Source of the DNA: Luteimonas sp. YGD11-2
Lineage (GTDB): Bacteria; Pseudomonadota; Gammaproteobacteria; Xanthomonadales; Xanthomonadaceae
Length of the DNA stretch: 64,000 nucleotides
Assembly: GCF_004118975.1 (NCBI RefSeq)
Contig: NZ_CP035376.1
Span: 434,001-498,000 of the forward strand
Direction of reading: 5' to 3'
Shown here: one piece after another, positions 48,142 through 58,663 of the stretch
How positions within the stretch are numbered: position 1 is the stretch's first letter
How the letters are laid out: the number at the start of each line of letters is the position of its first letter
Notes under the pieces: model-generated
What the model saw: the letters and a program-made list of their open reading frames with translations, nothing else
Told to the model about the DNA's origin: nothing
Databases searched by the model: none
Position numbers and translations under genes: made by a program

Positions 48142-49680
48142 ATGACCCACCTCGACGCCGCCAGCCCTGCAGCCCTCCAGCCGACGCAGGGGTACTGGGA
48201 CGGACAACAGGCGCAGGACGCCACCCAGAACCGTTTCAACGATGCACCGCTGCGCTCGACGGACGCGCCGGCCCAGGTGGCCGACCGCGCGGTCAACGTC
48301 GCCGACACCGCGATCCCGATCCAGGGCAACGACCGTGGGAGCAGCCTGCCCGGCCTGCAGACCCCGGATGGCAAGCGCATCACCAATTCCGAATTGCACG
48401 TGGGCGAGCAGGCCACCGTCACCCGCGAGCAGACCGTCGCCGACTACGGCATCACCAGTGACCAGGTGGTGTTCACCACGAGCACGGGCGAGGGCGACGA
48501 CGACGTGCGTATCAGCCAGCGCGACGACGGCACCCTCGACGTCGAGGTCAATGGCGAGTCCTATGCCGTCCGCCTGACCGAGCGCCAGGAGCTGACCCTG
48601 CGCACCGGTGGCGGCAACGACACGATTACCGCCTCGCCCAATGTCACCGTGAACCTGGTGATCGATGCCGGCGCCGGCGACGACGTCATCCGCACCGGCA
48701 TGGGCGACGACCGCATCTTCGGCGGCGACGGCAACGACACCATCGAGACCATCGGTGGCCGCAACGACATCGATGGCGGCAACGGCGATGACACCCTTAT
48801 CGGCGGCAATGGCGACAACATCATCTTCGGTGGTGCCGGCAACGACGTGATCCGCGCAGGCAGCGGCTTCAACTTCATCGAAGGCGGCCTCGGCAATGAC
48901 GAGATCTTCGGCGGCGCCGGCCAGAACATCCTCTCCGGTGGCCGTGGCGACGACGTCATCCATGTCGATGCAGCGGGACGCAGCTCGGCCTATGCAGGCC
49001 TCGGCAACGACACCATCAACGGTGCCGGTGCCAACGACCTCGTCTACACCGAGGTCGGCGACCTGGTGAACGCCGCCACCGGCGCCCGGCCGACCGTGGT
49101 CAACGTCGAGATCGACACCGGCGCCGGGCAGACCATCGCGGTCACGGGCTCCGAGCAGTTCCGCCAGCGCGTGGAATCCGAGCTGGACTTCCTGCGCAGT
49201 TCCGCCGCGGGCACGCAGATGCTCTCCGAGCTTGATGCCGCCGTGGAGAACAAGGGCAACCGGGTGACGATCCAGGAGCTGGCCAACGAACAGAACGGCT
49301 ATGCCCAGACCTTTGGCCGCGGTGGGGCCGAGATCGTCAACGGCCGTGCCGGCGTGGGCGGTGACGTGACCATCGGCTACAACCCCTCGTTCCACATGGA
49401 TGCCTTCCCGGCCCCCACCGTGGTGCTCTATCACGAGATGTCGCATGCCTATAACGGCGTCAACGGCACCTTCCAGCCGGGCAGCTACACCGGCTCCGGC
49501 CCTGATCGCGGCATCCGCAATGCCGAACGCCAGGCCGTGGGACTGGAGACCTCTGCTCCCGCCTTCGACTTCGATGGCGATCCGAGCACCCCACCCACCA
49601 CCCACAACCCGATCCACCTGACCGAGAACGGCCTGCGCCGCGAGCTGGGCATGCCGGATCGTCCGAGCTACCGGCTGTAA
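48142..49680 (+). CDS. RTX-repeat protein fused to an NleD-like (M91) zinc metallopeptidase
   Basis: A 512-residue two-part protein. After a polar, signal-less N-terminus, residues about 155-285 hold at least nine calcium-binding RTX nonapeptides (GGDGNDTIE, GGAGNDVIR, GGLGNDEIF). Residues about 320-510 match peptidase family M91, that of the type III effectors NleD and HopH1. HEMSH (431-435) gives the zinc histidines and catalytic Glu, and Glu462 in NAERQAVGL is the likely third ligand. The RTX part suggests folding in calcium outside the cell. No type I export genes lie nearby. It could act as a secreted toxin or effector; the route is unknown. A terminator follows. Confidence 0.82.
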   Translation: MTHLDAASPAALQPTQGYWDGQQAQDATQNRFNDAPLRSTDAPAQVADRAVNVADTAIPIQGNDRGSSLPGLQTPDGKRITNSELHVGEQATVTREQTVADYGITSDQVVFTTSTGEGDDDVRISQRDDGTLDVEVNGESYAVRLTERQELTLRTGGGNDTITASPNVTVNLVIDAGAGDDVIRTGMGDDRIFGGDGNDTIETIGGRNDIDGGNGDDTLIGGNGDNIIFGGAGNDVIRAGSGFNFIEGGLGNDEIFGGAGQNILSGGRGDDVIHVDAAGRSSAYAGLGNDTINGAGANDLVYTEVGDLVNAATGARPTVVNVEIDTGAGQTIAVTGSEQFRQRVESELDFLRSSAAGTQMLSELDAAVENKGNRVTIQELANEQNGYAQTFGRGGAEIVNGRAGVGGDVTIGYNPSFHMDAFPAPTVVLYHEMSHAYNGVNGTFQPGSYTGSGPDRGIRNAERQAVGLETSAPAFDFDGDPSTPPTTHNPIHLTENGLRRELGMPDRPSYRL

Positions 49681-49720
49681 GTGCAGCCGCCAGCACGTCC
49701 CGCTCCATGACCGGAGCTGC

Positions 49721-49757
49721 AGGCGGCCCGCATTGGCGGGCCGCCTGTCGTCCTTTA
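49721..49757 (+). terminator. intrinsic terminator after the RTX-M91 gene
   Basis: Perfect 11-bp stem AGGCGGCCCGC / GCGGGCCGCCT with loop ATTG, followed by GTCGTCCTTT. The T-run is imperfect but the stem is very strong. It lies just before the next gene. Confidence 0.8.
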
Positions 49758-49768
49758 GGCTGCCCTGC

Positions 49769-50422
49769 ATGAACACATCGCCGCGCCCCGCGCGAATCGT
49801 CTTCGCGACCGCCATCCTCGCCGCGCTGCCGCTGGTCGCGTGCGCACAGGCGCCCGTCGTCCCGCCCACCGGAACCGAATCCATGTCCGACTCCATCCAG
49901 CTGGCCCCCGTGGCCGACGGCCCCGTCCGCCTCGCTGCCGGCTTCGCCTACGAGCCGCGCAGCGGGACCGTGCGGGTGCGGTACCGCATCGAGAACACCG
50001 GCGCGCAGGCGGTGGCGGTGTTCGACCGCGGCCACCGGCACGCGGTCCTAATCGGCCGCCAGCAGTCCGGCGCGGTCGGCGAGCCGACCTTTGTCGAGGA
50101 CCGTGCGGGTGAAGTGACGCTGCGCCATATCGCATTGCCGCTTCCCGATCCGGCGCCGACATCGCCGCCCAGCCCGATGGCCGCGCGCATCGACCCCGGC
50201 GCCAGCCTGGAAGGCGAGTTCGCCTATGCGCCACCGACCGACGCGGAACCGCGTCGCGTGCGCTGGTGCCTGGGCGTGGCGCCGTTCGACGCGGACCTGT
50301 TCGATATGCCGGAGGATTCCGCCGGCGTCAGCGTCTGGCGCGCGAGCTTCGACGTGGTCGACCGTCAGCAGCAGCTGTGCACGCCGTGGTACGACGTGGC
50401 GGCAGGCGCGTTCGAGCGTTGA
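49769..50422 (+). CDS. hypothetical lipoprotein
   Basis: A 217-residue protein of no family I recognise. The signal peptide ends in LVAC at about residue 24, so it is probably a lipoprotein; AQA after it could also suit signal peptidase I. The mature part looks like an immunoglobulin-type beta domain: GFAYEPRSGTVRVRYRIENTGAQAVAVFDRG, then ASLEGEFAYAPP and RRVRWCLGVAPFD. Two late cysteines may form a disulfide. The ATG at 49769 lies directly after the terminator of the protease gene, so it has its own promoter or depends on read-through. Confidence 0.75.
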   Translation: MNTSPRPARIVFATAILAALPLVACAQAPVVPPTGTESMSDSIQLAPVADGPVRLAAGFAYEPRSGTVRVRYRIENTGAQAVAVFDRGHRHAVLIGRQQSGAVGEPTFVEDRAGEVTLRHIALPLPDPAPTSPPSPMAARIDPGASLEGEFAYAPPTDAEPRRVRWCLGVAPFDADLFDMPEDSAGVSVWRASFDVVDRQQQLCTPWYDVAAGAFER

Positions 50423-50535
50423 AGGCGAGGGTTTGATCTGCAGCGTGGGATAGACCCTCGCGACGCGTGCCCCGGGCCAATGCCGCGCATGCTGCCCAGC
50501 TGCATCGGATATGCGGTGTAGAGGCGCCGCGGCCT

Positions 50536-50592
50536 GACCCCTTCCCCCGCGCGCGGGAGAAGGTGCCCCGCAGGGGCGGATGAGGGGGTTTC
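50536..50592 (+). repeat. dispersed palindromic repeat, copy C
   Basis: Contains GACCCCTTCCCCCGC-GC-GCGGGAGAAGGTG, then CCCCGCAGGGGCGGATGAGGGGG. The core resembles the other copies; the right part is the longer form often seen in Xanthomonadaceae intergenic repeats. It lies in the 290-base gap between convergent genes, next to copy D. Confidence 0.75.
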
Positions 50593-50596
50593 GCGC

Positions 50597-50657
50597 TTCC
50601 CCTCACCCCAATCCCTCTCCCGCAAGCGGGAGAGGGGCGTTGGTGCCGGACGGGAGG
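50597..50657 (+). repeat. dispersed palindromic repeat, copy D
   Basis: Contains CCCTCACCCCAAT, the perfect palindrome CCCTCTCCCGC-AA-GCGGGAGAGGG, and the right flank GCGTTGGTGCCGGACGGGAG. The flank recurs in copy E at 57.66-57.68 kb and, less exactly, in copy B. Together with copy C it forms a pair downstream of hppA, where it may end or protect the hppA transcript. Confidence 0.8.
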
Positions 50658-50711
50658 TGCTTCAGCGAGCGGCGTCGTGGCGGTTCGACGCCGGGGTCTT
50701 CGGCTTCGGTT

Positions 50712-52739
<2,028 letters not shown>

Positions 52740-52933
52740 GTAACCCCTCCCAGAGTGGAATGCCTGGGACTGCCCGCACAGATGATGAGGACAGATCCCC
52801 TCGCACAGCGGTGATGCCGCCCGACTATGGCACAGCGGCATGGGGCGGTGTACGCGCCGTCGCGCCTGCCACGTGGAAGCACGATTCAGCGCCACCGTGA
52901 CAGCCTGTGCCACCGCCCCCTGCGAGCCGCACC

Positions 52934-53440
52934 ATGTCCCCCACCACCTGCCTCTCGCTTGCCCTGCTGCTGGCGGTGCCTGCCGCCGCCGCGCAACAGG
53001 CCCCGGAGATCTCCCGCGAGCCGGCGACGCCGCAGGCCGATGGCGCGGCGCATACCGTACGCACGATCCCGGAAGCCTGCGCCCGCATCGAGGGCGTGTT
53101 CACCGGCCAGGCGCAACCGCCTTACCGCTTCTCGGTCAAGCAGACCGCACCGCAATGCCAGCCACGCGCGCGGCTGGTCAACGCCGACGAGGTCGAACCC
53201 GATGCCGCGCAGGGCTGGCTGTACCACGACGAGGTCCGCATCCCCAGCGCCGCCTGCGAGGGCCTGGTGGCGGTGGCGCGGATCTGGCGCAAACCGGGCA
53301 CCGATACCCTCGAACTCGATGCCCAGGGCCGCGCGCGCATCTATCTCGACGAGGCCCGCGCGGATGCCGAAGCCGGGCGCGCCCGCGACCCTGCGATGTA
53401 CGCCGCGCAGCTGCGCGTGCAAGGCGACGGCTGCCGCTGA
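52934..53440 (+). CDS. hypothetical secreted protein
   Basis: A 168-residue protein with a clear signal peptide ([22 protein letters not shown]). The mature part has four cysteines spread as [25 protein letters not shown] and GDGCR, which suggests two disulfides in the periplasm. I do not recognise the family. It is divergent from hppA across about 195 bases and precedes rimK by 157 bases. Confidence 0.75.
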   Translation: MSPTTCLSLALLLAVPAAAAQQAPEISREPATPQADGAAHTVRTIPEACARIEGVFTGQAQPPYRFSVKQTAPQCQPRARLVNADEVEPDAAQGWLYHDEVRIPSAACEGLVAVARIWRKPGTDTLELDAQGRARIYLDEARADAEAGRARDPAMYAAQLRVQGDGCR

Positions 53441-53597
53441 AAATCCTGCGGGGATCGGCCGCCAGGACTGCACCGCCCGGGTCGCTGCCACGCCGTGCAG
53501 GCGCGGCCATGAACCGCGTGCACGGCGCCGCGGCGACGGTCATCGTGCAACGTACCGCGGTGGGATATAACGGCCGCCCGAAAACCCGGCACGGTCG

Positions 53598-54530
53598 ATG
53601 AAGCTCGCCATCCTCTCCCGCAACACGCGGCTGTATTCGACCCGTCGCCTCGTCGAGGCAGCGCGCACCCGCGGCCATACCGTGCGCGTGCTCGACCCGC
53701 TGCGCTGCTACCTGCGCATCGCCTGCGACGGTTTCGCGATGCACTACAAGGGCCGCCCGATCTCGGACTTCGATGCGGTGATCCCGCGCATCGGCGCGTC
53801 GGTCACCCGCTACGGCAACGCGGTGCTGCACCAGTTCGAGCTGATGGGCGCCTACACGCCGAACCCGTCCGCCGCGATCGGCGCCGCGCGCGACAAGCTG
53901 CGCGCGCACCAGATCCTCGCCGCGCAGGGCATCGGCCTGCCGGTCACCGTGTTCGGCGACAACCCCGACGACACCCACGACCTGTTGTCGATGCTCGGCC
54001 CGCCGCCGCACATCATCAAGCTCAACGAGGGCGCACAGGGCGCCGGGGTCATGCTTACCGAGAAGCCGTCGGCCTCGCGCAGCGTGATCGAAACCCTGCG
54101 CGGGCTGCAGGCGACCTTCCTGGTGCAGGAATTCATCGGCGAGGCGGCCGGCTGCGACCTGCGCTGCTTCGTGGTCGGCGACCGCGTGGTCGCGGCGATG
54201 CGGCGCGAGGCCCCGATCGGCGATTTCCGCTCCAACCTGCATCGTGGCGGCACCGGTACCGCCGACACCGCGTCCGCCGACGAGCAGGCGCTGGCGGTGC
54301 GCGCCGCGCAGGGGCTGGGGCTGCGCGTGGCCGGCGTCGACCTGATCCGCTCGGCCCGCGGCCCGCTGGTGCTCGAGGTCAACGCCTCGCCCGGCCTCGA
54401 GGGCATCGAGGGTGCAACCGGCGTCGACGTGGCCGGGCTGGTGGTCGAGCACGTCGCCGCGCATGTGGCCGCGCGTCCGGTGCGGGCGCCTCTCCGGCGC
54501 CGCCGTAACGCACGGGTATCGGTGGATTAA
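53598..54530 (+). CDS. rimK: RimK-type ATP-grasp glutamate ligase
   Basis: A 310-residue ATP-grasp enzyme. RimK adds glutamates to the C-terminus of ribosomal protein S6. Seen here are the N-terminal [22 protein letters not shown], the ATP-loop region [11 protein letters not shown], and the metal-binding end [13 protein letters not shown]. The last 20 residues are basic. Length agrees with E. coli RimK (300). It is followed by a strong terminator and stands as a single gene. Confidence 0.93.
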   Translation: MKLAILSRNTRLYSTRRLVEAARTRGHTVRVLDPLRCYLRIACDGFAMHYKGRPISDFDAVIPRIGASVTRYGNAVLHQFELMGAYTPNPSAAIGAARDKLRAHQILAAQGIGLPVTVFGDNPDDTHDLLSMLGPPPHIIKLNEGAQGAGVMLTEKPSASRSVIETLRGLQATFLVQEFIGEAAGCDLRCFVVGDRVVAAMRREAPIGDFRSNLHRGGTGTADTASADEQALAVRAAQGLGLRVAGVDLIRSARGPLVLEVNASPGLEGIEGATGVDVAGLVVEHVAAHVAARPVRAPLRRRRNARVSVD

Positions 54531-54623
54531 CCGACCTGTAACCGGCGTCCGGCTATGGTCGCCACACATGGTCGGCAGCCGGACAACCGGCTCGGGCGAT
54601 GGTCATCGGGGCGGTAACCTTTC

Positions 54624-54657
54624 GACCCAGGCGGCGTTCCCCCGCCTGGGTCTTTTT
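54624..54657 (+). terminator. intrinsic terminator after rimK
   Basis: Perfect 11-bp stem GACCCAGGCGG / CCGCCTGGGTC with a 7-base loop, followed by TTTTT at 54653-54657. It lies 94 bases after rimK. The 165 bases from here to the next gene probably hold the promoter of the two-component operon. Confidence 0.93.
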
Positions 54658-54822
54658 GTGTCCGGCTGCGGCGGCCATCACGAGGGCCGGGGTCCACGCG
54701 TCGGGACGTGTGCCAGAATCGGCGCTCATGTCGCGCGCCTCCCGGCGCCATGCCCGCAGCCGTTCACGGCACCGCCGTGACCTGCAGCCCAGTATGTCCG
54801 CCCCTCAACGCAACGGCCTCCC

Positions 54823-55506
54823 ATGCGCATACTCGTGATCGAAGACAACCAGGACATCGCCGCCAACCTGGGCGACTACCTGGAGGATCGTGGCCATACC
54901 GTCGACTTCGCCGCCGATGGCGTGACCGGCCTGCACCTGGCGGTGGTGCACGACTTCGACGCGATCGTGCTCGACCTCAACCTGCCGGGCATGGACGGCC
55001 TCGAGGTCTGCCGCAAGCTGCGCAACGACGCGCGCAAGCAGACCCCGGTGCTGATGCTCACCGCGCGCGATTCGCTCGACAACAAGCTCGCCGGCTTCGA
55101 TTCCGGTGCCGACGACTACCTGGTCAAGCCGTTCGCGCTGCAGGAGGTGGAAGTCCGCCTCAATGCGCTGTCGCGCCGCGGTCGCGGGGTGCAGACCCGC
55201 GTGCTGGAGGTCGGCGAGATCGAATACAACCTCGACACCCTCGAGGTGCGCCGGCTGGGCAAGCTGCTGCAGCTCAACCCGACCGCGCTCAAGATCCTGC
55301 AGGCGCTGATGGAGGCCTCGCCGGCGGTGGTTACCCGCCAGGACCTGGAAACCCGGGTGTGGGGCGAGGAGCTGCCCGATTCCGACTCGCTGCGCGTGCA
55401 TATCCATGGCCTGCGCGCAGTGATCGACAAGCCGTTCGACACCCCGTACATCCAGACCCGCCACGGCATCGGGTACCGGATCGCCGCCCCCGATGGCGGC
55501 AGCTGA
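54823..55506 (+). CDS. OmpR/PhoP-type response regulator
   Basis: A 227-residue regulator with a receiver (phosphoacceptor Asp51 in IVLDLNLPGMDG, Lys in YLVKPFAL) and a winged-helix domain (about 130-222, with PDSDSLRVHIHGLRAVID and TRHGIGYRI). Its gene overlaps the start of the kinase gene by 14 bases, so they form one operon. PhoP-like or other membership within the OmpR family cannot be settled by eye. Confidence 0.94.
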   Translation: MRILVIEDNQDIAANLGDYLEDRGHTVDFAADGVTGLHLAVVHDFDAIVLDLNLPGMDGLEVCRKLRNDARKQTPVLMLTARDSLDNKLAGFDSGADDYLVKPFALQEVEVRLNALSRRGRGVQTRVLEVGEIEYNLDTLEVRRLGKLLQLNPTALKILQALMEASPAVVTRQDLETRVWGEELPDSDSLRVHIHGLRAVIDKPFDTPYIQTRHGIGYRIAAPDGGS

Positions 55507-56854
55507 CCGGCACGCCTCGACGGCGTCGCTGCGCGGGGCCCGCCGTTACCGGCGGCGCCTGCGCAGCCGCATCATCCTCTCGTTCCTGCTGCTCGGCCTC
55601 GGCCTGACCCTGCTGTTCGCGTTCGCCACCCAGTACGCCCGCAACCGGGTGGAGAACGCGCTGGTCGAGGACGTGATGAACCGCAACATCGACGAGTACG
55701 CGCACCTCTACTACAGCGACCCGACGCGCAACCCGGACCTGCCGGTACAGCAGATGCGCGGCTATGTGTTCACGCCCGACCGCATCGACCGCCTGCGCCG
55801 CGACTTCCCGGAATGGGTGGAGCTCGGCACCGGCATCCATACCCTGGGCGGCACCGACGAGCTGGGCCAGCCGTTCGCCTACAAGCTGGCGGTGCGCAAG
55901 ACCGATGAGGAGTGGTTCTTCCTTGCCTACGACATGACCCAGACCATGCGCGGCGACGAACAGTTCCAGCGCGCCATCTACGGATCGGTGCTGGTGTTCT
56001 CGCTGCTGTCGCTGCTGGTGGGCTGGTGGGCGGCGTCGCGGGTGATGAGCCCGGTATCGGAACTCGCCCAGCGCCTGCGGCAGTCGGGCGGCACCGCGCA
56101 GCCGGTGCCGCTGGCATCGCATTTCCCCGACGACGAGGTCGGCCAGCTTGCCAGCGCGCTCGACGACTATTCCGCGCGCCTGACCGAGGTGGTGCAGCGC
56201 GACCGCGAGTTCAATGCCGACGTCAGCCATGAACTGCGCACGCCGCTGGCGGTGATCCGCGGTGCGGTGGAGCTGCTGCTGGCGCGGCCGGAACTCGACG
56301 ACAAGACCCGTGCGCGGCTGCTGCGCATCCAGCGCGCCGAACAGCAGTGCACCGACCTCATCAGCGCGCTGCTGCTGCTGTCGCGCGCCGAGCGCGGGCA
56401 CGGCAATACCGACATCGCGCGCGCGGCCGAGCAGCTGCTCGAAGCGCACCGCGCGCAGGTGGGCGGCAAGCCGCTGGAACTGCGGCTGGAAGGCGAGGGC
56501 GGCCTGGTCGTCGATGCGCCGGAAGCCGCGGTCGCGGTCGCGCTCGGCAACCTGATCGGCAATGCGGTGAAGTACACGCCGTCGGGCGAGGTGGTGGTGC
56601 GGGTGCTCGACGATGCGGTGCAGGTGATCGACAGCGGCCCGGGGCTGAGCGCAGAGGATGCGGCAAGGCTGTTCGAGCGCGGATACCGTGGCTCGCATGC
56701 GGAGCATTCGCAGGGCGGCGGCATCGGCCTGTCGATTGTTCGCCGCCTGTGCGACCTCTATGGCTGGAGCGTGCGGGTGGTGCCGGGAGCGACGCGCGGT
56801 GTGATCGCGACGCTGTCGTTCCGGCCCGATTCCAGCGATGCCGCCGTCGGCTGA
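55493..56854 (+). CDS. HisKA sensor histidine kinase, partner of the OmpR-type regulator
   Basis: A 453-residue membrane kinase. Two helices (about 25-47 and 165-185) enclose a periplasmic sensor of about 115 residues, then a HAMP linker, the H-box FNADVSHELRTPLAVIRG (His246), and the ATPase domain (NLIGNAVKYTP, DSGPGLS, GGGIGLSIVRRLC). It starts inside the regulator gene. The basic N-terminus before the first helix is longer than usual. The signal is unknown; the gene ends 21 bases from a convergent lipoprotein gene. Confidence 0.92.
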   Translation: MAAADRHASTASLRGARRYRRRLRSRIILSFLLLGLGLTLLFAFATQYARNRVENALVEDVMNRNIDEYAHLYYSDPTRNPDLPVQQMRGYVFTPDRIDRLRRDFPEWVELGTGIHTLGGTDELGQPFAYKLAVRKTDEEWFFLAYDMTQTMRGDEQFQRAIYGSVLVFSLLSLLVGWWAASRVMSPVSELAQRLRQSGGTAQPVPLASHFPDDEVGQLASALDDYSARLTEVVQRDREFNADVSHELRTPLAVIRGAVELLLARPELDDKTRARLLRIQRAEQQCTDLISALLLLSRAERGHGNTDIARAAEQLLEAHRAQVGGKPLELRLEGEGGLVVDAPEAAVAVALGNLIGNAVKYTPSGEVVVRVLDDAVQVIDSGPGLSAEDAARLFERGYRGSHAEHSQGGGIGLSIVRRLCDLYGWSVRVVPGATRGVIATLSFRPDSSDAAVG

Positions 56855-56875
56855 CGGCGACAGTGGCAGGCGCGG

Positions 56876-57739
56876 TCAGCGCTGCGTACGGGGCGCCACC
56901 ACGGCAGGCGCGCGCACGTCGGCATCGCCGCTCACCAGCGTCCAGCCGGCAACGTCGTGGCCGAGTGCGGCCAGCGCCTCTTCGAACGCGGTGACCACGT
57001 TCTCCACCGCGGTGCCCGTCGCCGGCACGGTCTGCAGGAAGGTACGCGAGGCGACCACGCGCTGGTCGTGGTTGTGCAGCAGGCGCGCGCCGAGTTCGAT
57101 GGTGGCCTGCGGAATGTCGCGTCCGGCGTAATCGGACTCGAAGCGACGCAGGTCCAGCACCAGCTTGTAGTCGGCGCGGATGCCCGCGCCCGAGGTTGCC
57201 ACCGCGGGAATGCGGTCCGACGCCTCGAATGTTCGCAGCAGGGCCAGTTCCACCAGTTCGGTGGCCGGCTGCGCCCAGACCGATCCGGCGTAGACCTGCA
57301 GTTCCGACGGCGTGCGGCGCACCGAGATCCGCGGGCTGTCGACGACGCGCGGCGCCGTGGTCGGCACGATGGTCAGCTGCCAGTCCACCGCGGGCCACGC
57401 GGGATCGCTGCGGGTCTCCACCACCGGTGACCAGGTGGTCACCGGCTCGCGCGAACCGCCGCCGAGCAGGCTGCAGCCGGCGAGCAGGATGGGCAGAAGG
57501 CAGGCGGCGCAGAGGATCTGGAAGGCGCTTCTGGCGGGCGTGTTGCCCTCACCCCATCCTCCGCTCCGCGCCCCGGCCCTCGCGTCACCGCGAGGGCGTT
57601 CATCGACACGCGAGCCAATGGCTCGCAGGCATGCCTCTTCACCCCGCCTGCGGGAGAGGGGCGATGGTGCCGGGCGGGAGTCATTCCACTGGACACGGTG
57701 GGCTGATCCTGGGGCGCGGGCTCCCTGTTCTTCATTCAT
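56876..57739 (-). CDS. PqiC-like transport auxiliary lipoprotein, 5' end disturbed by a repeat
   Basis: The last 200 residues form a normal ABC-transport auxiliary lipoprotein: LLPILLAGC lipobox, then a DUF330/PqiC-like domain (RISVRRTPSELQVYAGSVWAQP, TFLQTVPA). The only in-frame ATG is at 57739, overlapping the MCE stop (ATGAATGA). From it the lipobox Cys would be residue 89, behind about 60 residues encoded by repeat copy E. No ATG, GTG or TTG lies directly before the signal peptide. Either the extension is made and spoils export, or a rare start codon is used. It would help deliver lipid from the MCE transporter to the outer membrane. Confidence 0.65.
   Translation of the reverse strand: MNEEQGARAPGSAHRVQWNDSRPAPSPLSRRRGEEACLRAIGSRVDERPRGDARAGARSGGWGEGNTPARSAFQILCAACLLPILLAGCSLLGGGSREPVTTWSPVVETRSDPAWPAVDWQLTIVPTTAPRVVDSPRISVRRTPSELQVYAGSVWAQPATELVELALLRTFEASDRIPAVATSGAGIRADYKLVLDLRRFESDYAGRDIPQATIELGARLLHNHDQRVVASRTFLQTVPATGTAVENVVTAFEEALAALGHDVAGWTLVSGDADVRAPAVVAPRTQR
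57545..57684 (+). repeat. dispersed palindromic repeat, copy E, composite
   Basis: The left edge TTGCCCTCACCCCA matches copy A, and the right part GCGGGAGAGGGGCGATGGTGCCGGGCGGGAG matches copy D over its flank. Between them lie about 85 bases with two extra hairpins, GCCCTCGCG-TCAC-CGCGAGGGC and GCGAGCCA-T-GGCTCGC-like. It looks like one repeat split by an inserted segment. It lies within the 5' part of the PqiC-like gene. Confidence 0.7.
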
Positions 57740-58661
57740 TGGGGTCGAACTCCTTGGGTGCGTCGCCGCCGAGCAGGAACCGGGTGGGGTTGCCGTTGAG
57801 GCGGTCGCTGATGCGGCGCAGGTCGCGGACCAGGCTGCGCAGCTCGGTGAGCGTCGGCCCCAGCTGCGACAGCCCGTCGTTGGCGAAGCTGTGGATGGCG
57901 GCGCGGTTCTCGTTGAGGATCGCGTCGGCGCCGCCGGTGGCGGAATCGAACTGCGCCAGCGAGTTGTTGAGGCGATCGACCATCCCCGGTAGCTCCTGCA
58001 CCAGTTCGCGGTCGATGGTCTCCACCGCCTGGTTGGTGGTGGCGAGCGTCTGCTCCAGCTGGACGCTGGCCGCGCGCGCGGAGGCCAGCAGTTCACGGAT
58101 GTCCTCGCGGCCGGCGGCGAGCGATCCGGTGGCCTGTTCGATATGGGTCAGCGTCTGCGAGATACGGGCGACGTTCTCCTCGCTCAGCACCTGGTCGAGG
58201 CGCTCGACCAGCCGGTTGGCCGTGTCGGAGATGTTCTGCAGCGCCGACGGCTCGGTGAGGATGATCGGGATCTCGCGGTCGGAGACGTCGACCAGCCGCG
58301 GCAGCTCCGGGCTGCCGCCGGTCAACTGGATGATCGGCGAGCCGGTCAGGCCGGTCATCGACATCCGCGCGCGGGTGTCGGTCCGCACCGGCGCACGTGC
58401 ATCCAGGCGCAGGTGCGCGATCACCTGCCGCGGATCGTCCGGTGCCAGCTGCAGGCTCTGCACGCTGCCCACCGCGATGCCGTTGTACTGCACGCTGCTG
58501 CCTTCCGACATGCCGGTGACCGGCTCGTTGAAGACCACCGCGTAGTCCTGCCAGCTGCGGTCGGAGGCGTATTTCGCCGCCCATAGTGCGAACAGCAGGC
58601 CGAACGTCACCACCGCGATGGTGAAGGCGCCGATCAGGACGTAATTGGCTTTGGTTTCCAT
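57732..58661 (-). CDS. MlaD-like MCE-domain protein
   Basis: A 309-residue protein with one N-terminal membrane helix (ANYVLIGAFTIAVVTFGLLFALW), a single MCE domain at about 40-118 (VTGMSEGSSVQYNGIAVGSVQSL), and a long alpha-helical region after it. MCE proteins form hexameric rings that carry lipids across the periplasm. It lies two bases upstream of the ATPase end, within the operon permease-ATPase-MCE-lipoprotein. Unlike MlaD the C-terminus is long, nearer to the Mce proteins of other ABC lipid systems. Confidence 0.9.
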   Translation of the reverse strand: METKANYVLIGAFTIAVVTFGLLFALWAAKYASDRSWQDYAVVFNEPVTGMSEGSSVQYNGIAVGSVQSLQLAPDDPRQVIAHLRLDARAPVRTDTRARMSMTGLTGSPIIQLTGGSPELPRLVDVSDREIPIILTEPSALQNISDTANRLVERLDQVLSEENVARISQTLTHIEQATGSLAAGREDIRELLASARAASVQLEQTLATTNQAVETIDRELVQELPGMVDRLNNSLAQFDSATGGADAILNENRAAIHSFANDGLSQLGPTLTELRSLVRDLRRISDRLNGNPTRFLLGGDAPKEFDPNE

Positions 58662-58663
58662 GC

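Noticed and set aside
57439..57735. Short minus-strand frame beginning MKNREPAPQ at the MCE stop
   Set aside because: It starts at the other ATG of ATGAATGA but runs out of frame with the lipoprotein domain and has no signal or family pattern.
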